Counted from the stretch's first letter, positions 11,576-22,047 are shown. The stretch: 64,000 nt of DNA from Halocaridina rubra (GCA_037179515.1 JAXCGZ010007708.1:58696-122695); one strand, 5' to 3'. The notes: generated from the letters alone by a model not told the origin. A program made the numbers and translations.

Positions 11576-14358
11576 AATTCACCTTTCACGAATTCAGTGC
11601 ATCGCGGTTATTTCTGGCGTTTTTTTTTTTTCTGGGTATATGAGAGAATATTAAAATATTAAAAAATTTAAATTTTAAGTATTTTCATTATTTTATTGAA
11701 TTTTTTTTATTTTATTGATAAAAAATGTATTTCCAAGCCTAAGAATAATAAAACACTAAGAAATATTAAAAAACATAAATTTAAACATGTAACGCTGCAC
11801 CATAGAAAGTACGATACCGGTATCGGCGTTTCGGAAAATGCAAAGGGTCACACCTACATGAGCTAGCAAATATTAAAATTTTCAGAATTTTGATTATTTC
11901 ACCGATAAAAAAATTTATTTCCTAACCTAAGAATAATAAAACAGTAAAAAATAGTAAAAAACATAAATTTAAACATGTAACTCACAGTATTGCACCATGT
12001 AAAATACTACTGGTATCAGCCTGCTTCTCCCACCATTTTCCATTGTCTCGCCTCAGCCGTTCAGTCTAACTCACAAGTGCGCCGTTCACGTTGTGCTTCT
12101 TAATACGTTGTGCATGTGATTTTCTTTACTCACTCTTTTCAACCTCTGCAATGCCTCCCAAGCGTCCTTCATCTTCTAAGGCTTCTGGTAGTAAGCCTAA
12201 GCGGCAAAGGAAGATGTTGACCATAGCAGATAAGGTAAAACTGTTAGATATGCTGAAGGAAGGAAGAGGGTTTGCGGATGTTGGCCGCCATTTTGGTCTC
12301 AACGAAACTACTGTTCGATACATCAAAAAGGACGAGGCAAATATCAGGAAAACAGCGACTATTTCTTTTAGTAAAACAGCAAAGAGGGTCATAACACCCC
12401 GCAATAAGATAATAGTGTGGATGGAATCTGCTTTGGCCCTGTAGATTGCTGATTGCAGAAAGAAGAACATAAGCATAGACACCAATATCATACAAACAAA
12501 GGCGAAGAAGCTGTACAATATATTCGCTGCAATGAACATGATGACAACAGTGGCGACTGTGGAGAGGAGGAGAGAGAAGATATCGACGACCCACAACCAG
12601 GACCCTCCAGCGATATTCCACCGAGGAAACAATGGTTCATGGCAAGTAAGGGATGGTTCGACAAATTTCAAAAACGCTATGGTCTAAAGAGCATTTTGGT
12701 TCATGGCAAAGCTGCCTCTGCAGATGCAGCTGCAGCTAAAGAATATGTGACCAACAACTTTAAGAAAATTATTGCTGAAGGGGTATATGCTCCTGAGCAA
12801 GTGCTTAACATGGAAAAGATTGGGTTATTTTGGAAGAGAATGCCGTCTCGCACTTTTCTCTTCAAGGAAGAAGCTAAAGCCCCGGGAATTAAAGCGCACA
12901 AAGACAGCGTTACCCTCATCATGTGTGGGAATGCTGCGGGCTTCGTGTTAAAGCCCAGGCTTATCTACAAGTCTAAGAACCCTAGGGCTTTGAAGAATAA
13001 GAATAAGAATCTGCTGCCAGTGTATTGGATGCATAACCCTAAGGCCTGGATCACGAAAAGCCTCACATCGGACTGCTTTTACCAATGCTTTATCCCTTAC
13101 GTCAAAATTTATCTTGCAGAAAAGGGCCTTGAATTTAAAGTCCTTCTTTTGATGGATAATGCTGGTGGCCACGCAACTTATCTCGAATATGACGGTGTTC
13201 GAGTAGAGTTCCTGCCACCGAATACGACATCACTGATTCAGCCTATGGATCAAGGCATTATTCGTGCGTTCAAGGCCCTCTACACACGAAATGCCCTGGC
13301 GAACCTGGTTGATGGATTCGGACAAAGAATTCTCACTGAAGACTTACTGGCGTAACTACACAATAGCTCCATGACTTTAAAATATTCAGAATGCAATCAA
13401 AGAGATGAAGCCGGCCACAATCAATGCCAGCTGGAAGAAATTGTGGCCCGTAGTCATCTACAACTACAAGGGATTCGCTCTTGACAAAGTCCATAACTCA
13501 GCAGTTGAAAAGCAGTGAAGTTGGCCGCATTTCCAGGAGGAAAAGGCTTTGAAAATATAACTCACAAAGACGTGAATGAACTGATCGACTGCCACTCGCA
13601 GCCTTTGACTGATAAAGACTTGCAGGAAATGACAAGAGCAGCGAGCGAAGAAGAGGAAGAACAACAACCAGAGGAAACGCACAAAGAAATCGAAGAACCT
13701 GGCCTTAAACTCGAACGTCTGGCAGCCATGTATGAACATGTGAAAGCAGTCCAACAACTCTCGCAAGAACATGACGATAATATGGTTCATTCGGTGACCT
13801 TCTGCAATCTTCTTGATGATGCCATGATTCCTTACAAGACCACATTCCAACAAAAGAAGAAACAGCGACTGCAACTCCCCATTACCATGTTCTCTCACAA
13901 AAAGCAGCCATAAAGCTGTCATTGGCTGCAGAATAATTTCCTCTGGAGTCTATACACGTCATCATCACCTCATTCACGGTAAGATTACCTATCACGTTCA
14001 TATAAATTTACGCTTGCATGCAGTTATTTATAAAGTAAAGGATGGTTTTTTAACAGTGCAGGGAGGAATTATACAGTAAAGGTAAAAATAAATGTAAAAT
14101 ACTTATGTATATGAATATGTCACGTCATCATCACCTCATTCATGGGAAGTTTACCTAGCATATAAATTTACGCTTGCCCATTGTTATTAATAAAGTAAAG
14201 GGTGGTTTTCTAACAGAGCAGGGAGGGTTTATATAGTAAAGGTAAATATAAATGTAAAATACCTATGTATATACAGTATTGTGATCCTACTTTGTGGATT
14301 TTCACTATCGCGGCCGGTCCCGGAACCGAACCCCACGATAAAAGTGATCACTGTATTT
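11575..14358 (+). mobile_element. Tigger-A transposon copy A2, inside gypsy 2
   Basis: A nearly full-length Tigger element of the family that fills 38-55 kb. Its damaged left end contains CACGAATTCAGTGCATCGCGG followed by AT-rich subterminal sequence. Its right end at 14281-14358 reads GTGATCCTACTTTGTGG ... GTCCCGGAACCGAACC ... GATCACTG then TA. The 5' subterminal region (11640-12050) carries two units with CCTAAGAATAATAAAACA. The 3' part (14000-14280) carries two units of the 130-160-bp repeat that is amplified at 52.8-54.5 kb. The left edge is approximate. Confidence 0.85.
12151..13913 (+). pseudogene. Tigger-A transposase, broken
   Basis: The most complete copy of this family's transposase. 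It starts MPPKRPSSSKASGSKPKRQR (basic tail), followed by a helix-turn-helix (LTIADKVKLLDMLKEGRGF, GRHFGLNETTVRYIKK). A stop replaces a tryptophan at 12442-12444, and a frameshift near 12530 leads into the 12453-13355 frame with the second DNA-binding domain (KGWFDKFQKRYGLKS). In the catalytic core the first aspartate motif is NMEKIGLF (glutamate instead of aspartate), while LLMDNAGGH and QPMDQGI are kept. After a frame break at 13355 the C-terminus runs to KKKQRLQLPITMFSHKKQP at 13913. Confidence 0.9.
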
Positions 14359-14463
14359 GAATGTTCTTATAGTATACTTTCTAGTATTATAATATGCTTA
14401 TTGCTATAAGCCATTATATGTTGTACGCTTTGATATAGTGATTTTCTTGTCAGTAGGAGTGAT

Positions 14464-14590
14464 TGTTATAATATTCTCTTCTAATTGTAATTATGATTTC
14501 TAATTCTCTTACCATTGTTTATTCTATTTGCAGATGCTTGTAGTTGTATTTATGTAGACAAAGCTTTAAATACTACTATGGCTTATTACA
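14464..14590 (+). repeat. Gypsy 2 3' LTR
   Basis: 127 bp, starting TGTTATAATATTCTC and ending GGCTTATTACA, followed at once by the duplicated target CTTTA (14591-14595). A purine-rich stretch (AGTAGGAGTGA) precedes it as a possible polypurine tract. Confidence 0.85.
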
Positions 14591-14742
14591 CTTTATATTT
14601 TATTTTTTTCTTATGTAGTAGTTGTGCTTAGCATAGTTATGTTCTGTACAGTACTTTATTTTGGCTGTATACAACTTACAAACAATTGTACTTACGAAGA
14701 GATTTCTCGAACCTACCTCATTCATAAGTTGGTGAGTATTTG
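14591..14742 (+). mobile_element. Right terminal region of family-D Tigger element
   Basis: This 150-bp stretch is an inverted match to 18094-18230. Both contain, in opposite orientation, TAGTTGTGCTTAGCATA, CAACTTAC-AAC-ATTGTACTTAC and a terminus near CATTCATAAGTTGG-GAG. Here the terminus GGTGAGTATTTG is a mutated form of GGGGAGCGTCTG. It is taken as the right inverted terminal repeat of the element that houses the two gypsy insertions. Confidence 0.55.
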
Positions 14743-14886
14743 TGCTGCACAGGACATATGCATGCAGTAATGTACAATACTTACGTAAAAGACACTTTAT
14801 TACAAAACAAAGAATACAGTATTAATGAACTTTAGTAAAGTAATAATAATGCAATAATACAGTATAGTACATAAATACATACATAC

Positions 14887-14901
14887 ATACAGAAATACAT
14901 G
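14887..14901. repeat. 15-bp target-site duplication, left copy
   Basis: ATACAGAAATACATG, repeated exactly at 17997-18011. It marks the left edge of the RTE insertion. Confidence 0.9.
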
Positions 14902-17900
14902 AACCCAGCCTCTGGGTTGCTAGAAATAGCAGCCCAGTGCCGGTCCCAAGCCCGGAAAAATGGGGAGGGTTGGCGTCAGGAAGGGCATCCGGCTGTAAAA
15001 CCCTTTTGCCAAAACCCATGGATAGCAGTCGAGAGAATACCGAAGATGGCCAGGGCGTACCCCGCTCACGCGACGCACAGAGGAGCCCGACCTCTGTTGA
15101 AACTGGACGAGGGTTACCGCATCAATATGGACGGGTGCGGCTAAAGAAGCGAGTCCATACCCTGAGGATTGCTACTCTTAACATCGGTAGTATGACCGGT
15201 AGAGGAAGAGAAGTTGCGGATTTGATGGAGAGAAGGAAGATTAACATACTGTGTGTACAAGAGACAAGATGGAAAGGAAATAAAGCGCGAGATTTGGGTG
15301 GAGGCTACAAGTTGATATACAGTGGAGCGAATGAGAGAGGAAGAAATGGAGTGGGTGTGGTGCTAGACCCCCAAACCAAGGAGGAGCTGGTGGAGGTGGT
15401 GAGGAAGAGCAGCAGGATTTTGAGGATCAAGTTGGTATATGGTCAGGAAGCAATAAACGTGATCAGCGCATATGCCCCCCAAGTTGGGTGCGATGACGCA
15501 GAGAAGGAAACATTCTGGCATGAAATGGACGAAGTACAGAGGGAGGTCCCGCCGGGGGAGAGGTGTGTCGTGGGCGGCGACTTAAACAGGCATATAGGAC
15601 ATGACAACGATGGAGTGAGACGAGTTCATGGAGGCAAAGGTACTGGAGTGAAAAACCAGGAGGGGGAGAGCGTGCTGGATTTTGCCATAGCATTTGACAT
15701 GGCGATCCTGAACACGTTCTTCAAGAAAAACAACTACCGGACATACAGAAGTGGTCCCAGAGAGAGTCAAATCGACTTCCTCCTGTATCGAAGAGAAAAC
15801 ATCCGAGAAGTGGAAGACTGCAAAGTACTACAAGGAGAGAGTGTGGGAGCGCAGCACAGCCCAGTTGTGGCGAAGCTGGTTGTAAGGACGCGAAGGACCG
15901 GAGTCGAGAGGGGAGAACCTAGGATCAAGTGGTGGAAACTCAAGGATGAGGTGGTGTGGCAGGAGTTCAAGAGGAAAGCACTACAAAGGATAGAAGAGGC
16001 AGAGGAGGTGGATCAGTGGTGGAAAAGGAACAGTGAAGTGATCAGGAGTACGGCAGAGGAAGTCCTCGGAAAGTCATCTGGAAAGAAGCCGAGAAACGGA
16101 AAAGAGTCTTGGTGGTGGTCCTCAAATTGCAAAGAGAAGATAGAAAAGAAAAAAGAGATGAAGAAAGCTTACGACAAGGAAACAACAGAGGAGTGTAAAG
16201 CTATGTTGAAAGATGCAAATAAGGAGGCGAAGAGGGCTGTAGCACAGGCGCGTGCAGCAGCACTGCAGGATATGTATGAGAACCTTGAAACAAAGGAGGG
16301 ACAGAAGAGAATCTATAAGTTAGCAAAAGAAAGGAACAGATCGACAAAGGACCTAACATCAATAAAGCAAATCAAGGATAAGAACGGAAGAGTGCTTACT
16401 GACCCCGACATGATTAAAATGCGGTGGAGGGACTACTACGAAGAACTTCTAAATCAGGAAAATCCAAGAATACGAAGAGGTGAAGGAGTGGGAATGGAGG
16501 GAGAGGTAGACCCTGTGAGTGAGGCGGAAGTCAGAGAAGCGTTGAAGAAGATGAAAAATGGAGAGTCAGTAGGGCCAGACCAGATTCCTGCAGAGGTATG
16601 GAAGAGTTTGGGCGAAGAAGGGATACGGGTGCTGACAAAGTTCCTGAACATGGTGATGAAGGAAGAGACTATCCCGAACGAGTGGAGAGATAGTATAATG
16701 GTACCGATTTTCAAAGAAAAGGGAGACATCCAGAGTTGCAACAACTATAGAGGAATTAAGCTAACATCTCACACTATGAAACTGCTGGAAAGAGTGTTGG
16801 ATAAAAGGCTGAGGGAGGAGACAGAAGTTTGTAGTGAGCAGCTTGGTTTTATGAAAGGTCGAGGAACAATGGATGCAGTATTCGCAATGAGGCAGACAAT
16901 GGAAAAATATAGAGATAAGCAAAGAGGGCTGTACATGGCGTTTGACCTGGAAAAAGCTTATGATCGGGTCCCGAGAAGCGAGGTGTGGAGGAGTATGAGG
17001 TCCAAGGGAGTGAAGGAGAAGTATGTCAAGATAGTTCAGGACATATACAGGGAAGCCACAACAAGAGTAAGAAGTACAGTTGGCACTACAGAGCCTTTTC
17101 AGGTGAAAGTTGGACTCCATCAGGGATCAGCTCTTAGCCCCTATCTATTTAACCTTCTCATGGATGTGATGGTGGAGGAAGTGACAAAGGAGGCACCATG
17201 GAGCATGCTCTTTGCAGACGATATTGTTTTGGTCTCCAAGAGCCGTGAAGAATTGCAAGAGAGGTTGGAGCTATGGAGGGGTTTGCTGGAGGATTACGGA
17301 CTGAAGGTGAGCAGACAGAAAACGGAGTACCTGGAGTGCAATGTGACACAAGGAGGCGACCTGTTCATGCAAGACCACAAGCTCCCAAAGGCGGACGCCT
17401 TCAAATACCTCGGCTCCTACGTAACGAAGGATGGAGACCTAGAGAGAGAGATTGATCATAGGATCCAGGTAGCGTGGAACAGCTGGAGGAGAACATCAGG
17501 GGTGCTATGTGACAAGAAAATCAGTGCTAGAGTGAAAGGAAATGTGTACAAGTCAGTTGTGAGACCAGCGTTGCTGTACGGAGCGGAGACGTGGCCGGTG
17601 AAAAAGGTTCAAGAAAGGAAGATAGATGTCGCAGAAATGAGAATGCTGAGGTGGATGTGTGGGGTGACGAGGGAGGACAGGATACGAAATGACCGGATCA
17701 GAGGTACAGTGAAGGTGGTGGAGGCGTCGGCGAAAGCGCAGGAGAGGAGATTACAGTGGTTCGGTCATGTGAAGAGGAGAGAAGAAGACTACGTGGGTGT
17801 GAGAGTGATGGAGATGGACGTGGAGGGCAGATGTAGACGAGGAAGACCTAAACTACGGTGGAAGGACCGACTGAAGGAGGATCTCAGAGAGAGACAGCTG

Positions 17901-17996
17901 GGGGAGGAGCAAGTGATGGACCGAAACCAGTGGAGACGACTAGTGAAGAGATGCGACCCCATATGAAAATGGGAACGCAAATAGAGGGAGAAGAAG
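14902..17996 (+). mobile_element. Complete RTE-like LINE
   Basis: A 3095-bp non-LTR retrotransposon bounded by perfect 15-bp direct repeats, with one uninterrupted ORF. Its base composition is richer in G and A than the AT-rich surroundings. The 3' untranslated region is only about 30 bp and ends GGGAGAAGAAGAT without poly(A), as RTE elements often do. The short 5' leader (GAACCCAGCCTCTGGGTTGC) contains a small inverted repeat. The perfect duplication and open frame suggest recent arrival. Confidence 0.9.
15018..17966 (+). CDS. RTE-like endonuclease/reverse transcriptase, intact
   Basis: A 982-residue protein from the first in-frame ATG; the frame is open upstream to the element's left edge but has no earlier ATG. 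An APE-type endonuclease occupies about residues 50-285: ATLNIGS (N55), VQETRW (E82), GGDLNRHIG (D188, N190), QIDFLLYRR (D253) and AQHSPVV (H280). The reverse transcriptase follows: YRGIKL, GFMKGRGTMDAVFAMRQ, MAFDLEKAYDRVPR (D643), GLHQGSALSPYLFN and FADDIVLVS (D734, D735). The C-terminus has the RTE signature RMLRWMCGV, WFGHVKRR and RGRPKLRWKDRLKEDL. All expected catalytic residues are present. The protein would nick target DNA and copy the element's RNA there. Confidence 0.92.
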   Translation: MDSSRENTEDGQGVPRSRDAQRSPTSVETGRGLPHQYGRVRLKKRVHTLRIATLNIGSMTGRGREVADLMERRKINILCVQETRWKGNKARDLGGGYKLIYSGANERGRNGVGVVLDPQTKEELVEVVRKSSRILRIKLVYGQEAINVISAYAPQVGCDDAEKETFWHEMDEVQREVPPGERCVVGGDLNRHIGHDNDGVRRVHGGKGTGVKNQEGESVLDFAIAFDMAILNTFFKKNNYRTYRSGPRESQIDFLLYRRENIREVEDCKVLQGESVGAQHSPVVAKLVVRTRRTGVERGEPRIKWWKLKDEVVWQEFKRKALQRIEEAEEVDQWWKRNSEVIRSTAEEVLGKSSGKKPRNGKESWWWSSNCKEKIEKKKEMKKAYDKETTEECKAMLKDANKEAKRAVAQARAAALQDMYENLETKEGQKRIYKLAKERNRSTKDLTSIKQIKDKNGRVLTDPDMIKMRWRDYYEELLNQENPRIRRGEGVGMEGEVDPVSEAEVREALKKMKNGESVGPDQIPAEVWKSLGEEGIRVLTKFLNMVMKEETIPNEWRDSIMVPIFKEKGDIQSCNNYRGIKLTSHTMKLLERVLDKRLREETEVCSEQLGFMKGRGTMDAVFAMRQTMEKYRDKQRGLYMAFDLEKAYDRVPRSEVWRSMRSKGVKEKYVKIVQDIYREATTRVRSTVGTTEPFQVKVGLHQGSALSPYLFNLLMDVMVEEVTKEAPWSMLFADDIVLVSKSREELQERLELWRGLLEDYGLKVSRQKTEYLECNVTQGGDLFMQDHKLPKADAFKYLGSYVTKDGDLEREIDHRIQVAWNSWRRTSGVLCDKKISARVKGNVYKSVVRPALLYGAETWPVKKVQERKIDVAEMRMLRWMCGVTREDRIRNDRIRGTVKVVEASAKAQERRLQWFGHVKRREEDYVGVRVMEMDVEGRCRRGRPKLRWKDRLKEDLRERQLGEEQVMDRNQWRRLVKRCDPI

Positions 17997-18011
17997 ATAC
18001 AGAAATACATG
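17997..18011. repeat. 15-bp target-site duplication, right copy
   Basis: ATACAGAAATACATG, identical to 14887-14901. Confidence 0.9.
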
Positions 18012-18224
18012 GGTAGATAACCGGTAGGTCTTTGTTTGCATCCATGAATGTTCGTAACTCGGTTATATGTAAGCAGGGGAGCGTCTGTATATACAGACGC
18101 TCCCCAACTTATGAACGAGTTAGGTACCAGAAGTCTGTTTGTAAGTACAATAGTTCGTAAGTTGTGCTTAGCCAAAAAAAAGTACTGCATAATACATAAA
18201 TATGCTAAACACAACTTCTACAAC

Positions 18225-18230
<6 letters not shown>
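18012..18230. repeat. Head-to-head Tigger-D terminal repeats around a perfect 30-bp palindrome
   Basis: 18076-18105 is a perfect palindrome, GGGGAGCGTCTGTA plus its complement. The right end of one element (ending CGTCTG at 18087) meets the left end of another (starting CAGACG at 18094) across TATATA. The right-hand element continues CCCCAACTTATGAACG, then a segment matching 14591-14742 in reverse. TA is the expected target duplication for this group. Confidence 0.7.
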
Positions 18231-18262
<32 letters not shown>

Positions 18263-18280
18263 TAAAAAAATAAATAAATT
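18223..18280. repeat. (AAT)n simple repeat
   Basis: About 14 copies of AAT followed by an A/T-rich run; it lies in the internal sequence of the family-D end. From 18281 to about 18550 nothing further is recognised. Confidence 0.9.
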
Positions 18281-18549
18281 GTAAGACCTGCTGTACTATA
18301 ACAATAATAACCTCGACACGATCTGAAAACAGGCTGGGACAACGTGGTGGCTTAAAAGTACCCCCTGTACTGTGCTGTAAGTGCCTTGGTTTCATTTGGT
18401 TAAACAAGTACAGAAGCGATAATTCTTTTCTCTTTCTCTCTCATTCTCTCATGGATTAAGTCAGCTAAATCCATTATTTTAATTGTCATTATTATTATAG
18501 CAATAATGCTTTAATGAAAAGTAATAGCATATGTAAAAAAAACTGTCCT

Positions 18550-19068
18550 TATCAATAAAGGCTCAAGTACGAAGAAAACAAAAAGACGATGGAAAAGAAA
18601 ATGGTTATGGACAAGGCAGAGATGAGGTAATGATACACAAAGGACAAGGAAAAGGACAGACTGAAAGAATTATCAAAGTACTGAGGGCATTGAGATATAG
18701 CAGGATTAGGCCCCAAGATGACGATAGATCTGCTGTTTGAAGGAAGATAGGTCATAAGAATTGGGAGAGACAGAAGGAAGAAGAGTTTCAGAGTCTGGAG
18801 GTAGATGGGAAAAAGCAGTTGCTGCATCGACCAATGCACAAGCTACAAACCTCCACACAGTACCTGTGAGACGAAGCCTCTTGGCGAGTGTTGTGCAGCC
18901 TCATCAGTGGGGGAGGGATGCAACTTGCCAACTCATCAGAGCAGTGATGGAAGTAGTAGTGATAGAAAAGAGAAAGGGATGATATCTTGCGGCGAAGAGA
19001 AAAAGGATCTAGATTAGAAGTAAGAGAAGGGTCATTACTGAGTCTGACTGCCTTAAATTCAACCCTAT
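18550..19068 (-). pseudogene. C-terminal part of a split LINE (3' half)
   Basis: On the minus strand the frame starting at the copia junction reads VEFKAVRLSNDPSLTSNLDP, then SLRRKISSLSLFYHYYFHHC and SDELASCIPPPLMRLHNTRQ. It ends FFPSTSRLWNSSS with later decay. This is the C-terminal region of a decapod-type Jockey-superfamily LINE. The matching upstream part ends at 26793, on the other side of the copia element: ...SSYTYLLQR joins VEFKAVRL exactly. Confidence 0.8.
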
Positions 19069-19331
19069 TGTTAATAAAGTGTTACTCATCAGCACAAGTT
19101 GCCTAGACACACCAATGACAAACCAATACACCAACAGGTTATTAGGTCTAAAATTAGCTCCAGTCTATTTTACAGTCGCTTCCTTAGCTCAAGTCTTAAC
19201 TTCATCTCTCAGTCCTCTGACCAATTTCTCAGCTCAGCTTACCCACGTAAACATAACGTCGTGACGTCATTAGGAAATATGGCGGCAGTCGTGACGTCAT
19301 TAGCAAACACGATAGCTTACACATACTGACA
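19069..19331 (-). repeat. Copia 3' LTR
   Basis: 263 bp. On the minus strand it starts TGTCAGTATGTGTAAGC and ends CTTTATTAACA. It matches 26505-26787 but lacks a stretch of about 20-25 bp. It contains two copies of a GTGACGTCATTAG-like motif at about 19259-19305. Confidence 0.85.
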
Positions 19332-19350
19332 CCCTCGTCCTTTTTTTTTT
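19332..19350 (-). other. Copia polypurine tract
   Basis: On the minus strand an A run followed by GGACGAGGG lies directly before the 3' LTR. This is where plus-strand DNA synthesis would be primed. Confidence 0.7.
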
Positions 19351-19610
19351 TTTATACAGTGTCCTATGTATTCCTTTACATAATTTATTTCCCAATGGTC
19401 CACATACAAGTGCTGTATGTGATATCCTATGCATTAATTTAATCCTTGCTGATGGCAGCACGGAGTTGCTCTTGTGAAGCCCCCTTCTCATTGAGGCCAT
19501 CAGTCAGCTGTCCCGATAAATCCACCCAAGTCACTTCAGCAACCTCTCCTCGCTCCAATATCTCACGTAGTACTGCTATATTAATCCTTAAACTTCTATC
19601 ATCCACACTC

Positions 19611-20903
19611 TTACTTGAATGAAGGGAATCTAAGGAAGGGCCGAATCCTTATATTTCCACAACCAGAAATTTCCTGCAGAATTCTGGCTAGGCACATAGC
19701 CATCTCAAGACAATCCAGTAAAGCCAATGCCTCAGCGGACAGAGTGGACTTAATCACCCATCTGATCCTTTTTGACTGCCAGTAGATGGGGCATCTTTTG
19801 TCGTCATAACTCCGCAAGAATATGATAACACCTCCTTGTGACCCACTATCCACCAGGTTAGCAAAAGAAGCATCTGAAAAGCACTCAAGGTAATAATTCT
19901 CAAGCCGTGACATTCTTGGAATATGCAGCTGAATGTTGTCTATCTTCACTCTAGATATGACCTTGCTAAGTTGCAAGATGTTAGCCACATGTTGCACTCA
20001 GTTCACAAATGTCAAGGGCAATGTCTGGACGGGTATGAGTGGCAATCCAATTTAACTGGCCTATTAGTGCTCTGTATTCCGATATCTCCAACTCTGACAC
20101 TTCTCCCATCTTCACATTTGCCCTTTTATGACTGACTGTCATGTGAGTCAAAGTGGATACATAATCTAGCTGGTCCAATATAAAGCTGCCATGTTTGTAT
20201 GAAGTGATGTTCAAACCTACATACTTAAATGCCTTTGACTCAGAACTCCCAATCAGGAAACCTTGCTGCAACTGGTCTATCACTTTACTCTTGAACTCTG
20301 GAGTCCTCCGTCCACAGAAAATCATCCACATAAATACTGAACACGCCCCCAATCCTGCCATTCCACCTCCAGTAAAGCAATGCAGAATCCAGTAAACACA
20401 CCTGAGCACTGAGATCTGTTAGCTGGTCTTTCACTCTGAGGTACCAATGACGGGCTACATCACACAAGCCACATACAGTCTTTTTCAGCTTCCATAGCCA
20501 GCCATCTGCGAACTCTGGAGGAGGGCATAGATAAATGTCCCTACTGGTTTCATTGCCCTGCAAATAGGCTGCCTTAACATCCAAGGAGTGACAGGTCCAA
20601 CCCATGGCCGCAGTAAGTGATAATGCCAATCGTATGGCTTCCTTTGAGCATGTCAGATAATCCCTGCGAAGTTCACCCAGGCTCTCCTGACCTATCATCA
20701 TCCTTCACCTCTGGTTCACATTGCCCATCGTCACTCTCGGACTCCTCTGCGTGCTCGTGCTCTCTAGACACCACAGGCTCTGGGTTTACATCCTTATGTT
20801 GCATGGCCCCATCCACATCACTGTCTCTTACCTCCTCAGCAGAAGCTGGAACCCTTGCCAGCCTACATGCATGAGCCTTCACATAAATTCCACCATGCCT
20901 CAC
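19611..20903 (-). pseudogene. Copia reverse transcriptase and RNase H
   Basis: Three overlapping open stretches form the end of pol. RT reads TCSKEAIRLALSLTAAMGW, SLDVKAAYLQGN, LKKTVCGLCDVARHWYLRV and IYVDDFLWTED, with the copia YVDD box intact at about 20319-20335. A frame change near 20290 leads to FLIGSSESKAFKYVGLNI and LIGQLNWIATHTRPDIALDI. RNase H follows at 19997-19611 (CFSDASFANLVDSGSQGG, SALSAEALALLDCLE-like). One or two frame breaks inactivate it. Confidence 0.8.
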
Positions 20904-21029
20904 TAAGACTTGCTTTCCATCTCTGCCAATTACAATATCAAGTCCATGCCACTCGTAGCTGTCATGTCTTTTGTAAAAAACCTCATCACCATTCTGTACA
21001 TTATCAAGGTCACTAGCTCGAATGTTGTG

Positions 21030-21872
21030 TCATAGTGCCCTGGCCTGACGTTCATCAGATTTATTTCTCACAAATTCTTTCCTTGCTAGATAAAGAGCAT
21101 TCAAATTGTTCCTCCCAACTTTTGATGTCCCAGTATCTTCCAGTGCAGGGGGGATCATTGGCATACACCTTGGGAAGTCCAGAGTTGTGACCAAACACGA
21201 GCTGAATAGGGGAGAATCCAGAGAATTTCTCGCCGACACTGCCCAGGCCAAGGCAACCTCCAAGTCACATTTACTTTCTTCTATGATTTTCCTTACAATA
21301 TTCCCAATTATTGCATTTAACAGCTCATACACTCCTTTGCTCCAGGGGCTAGGCTGCAGTGGCCATGATTTTGATGTTGAATGCCTCTCCCTGTGCCCTC
21401 ATCTCTTCACTGTTAAATTCCCATCTGTTATTCGATAGGATTTTTCCTGGTGCTCCAAATATAACAATCCAACTCTGGAACAAGCCTTGATAATGGTGGC
21501 AGCCCATTTATCCCCAATAACTGTTGCTGTACAGTACCGTGTAGCCAAGGCAATGATGACAAGAAAATATTTTGCACCCCAAGCCTTAAGGTCTAAGGCA
21601 ATGGCCTCATTGAGCCGAGATGAAATAGGAAAACTGACTACGGGGCGTGGTCTCTCTTTTCCAAATCTAATACAAATTTCACACTCCTCGGTTACCTTAC
21701 GGACTGCCTGTTCTAGTTCTGAGTCCTTAATCTCTGCATTAGTGATGAGTTTCATTAGCTTAGCCACTGTAGGGTGTCCAAACTGTTTGTGTAGCTTGCA
21801 AGCCATCTTCCTCAATCTCTCCCATGCAAGGCAGCTAAGGCAATCACTCCACCCAACTCCTGCACTAGTCAC
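21030..21872 (-). pseudogene. Copia integrase
   Basis: 21872-21399 contains the zinc-binding H-H-C-C part (LHKQFGHPTVAKLMKLI, CEICIRFGKERPRP) and the start of the core (IALDLKAWGAKYFLVIIALA, D present). After a frame break, 21332-21030 gives the rest of the core (IIGNIVRKIIEESKCDLEVA, ALAWAVSARNSL). The catalytic glutamate lies in the broken portion (about 21380-21420). Confidence 0.75.
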
Positions 21873-22047
21873 GCTGATATAGGTAACAAATAGTGGCCTG
21901 ATACTGATGTGGGCAAATCAATAATCCTTCTTTGAATCTTAACTTGGTCAGTTGCAGAGTTAATTAACATCTTTGCCTTCATCATCGACAGCCCACTCAG
22001 GAGTAATGGGATGTTTCAATCTACCACGCCAGTCACAACCTCCGCTT

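Larger units (their letters stand above)
7814..14590 (+). mobile_element. Ty3/gypsy retrotransposon 2 with LTRs
   Basis: A full-length but dead gypsy element. Both LTRs start TGTTATAATATTCTC and end TACA. The 5-bp sequence CTTTA lies immediately outside each (7809-7813 and 14591-14595), a perfect target-site duplication. Between them lie gag (ATG at 8028), protease, RT, RNase H and integrase, then a Tigger-A transposon (about 11575-14358), then about 105 bp of gypsy 3' sequence (14359-14463) before the 3' LTR. Without the Tigger insert the element is about 4.0 kb. Confidence 0.85.

Noticed and set aside
12126..12671. Minus-strand ORF rich in hydrophobic residues
   Set aside because: Antisense of the Tigger-A transposase; no independent support.
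7814..14590. The 7.8-kb and 14.5-kb repeats as an independent dispersed repeat
   Set aside because: The TG...CA-type ends, identical CTTTA flanks and gypsy genes in between show they are LTRs.
14937..15017. An earlier start for the RTE protein at 14937
   Set aside because: The codon there is GTG, not ATG. The first ATG in the frame is at 15018, which also fits the position just before the endonuclease domain.
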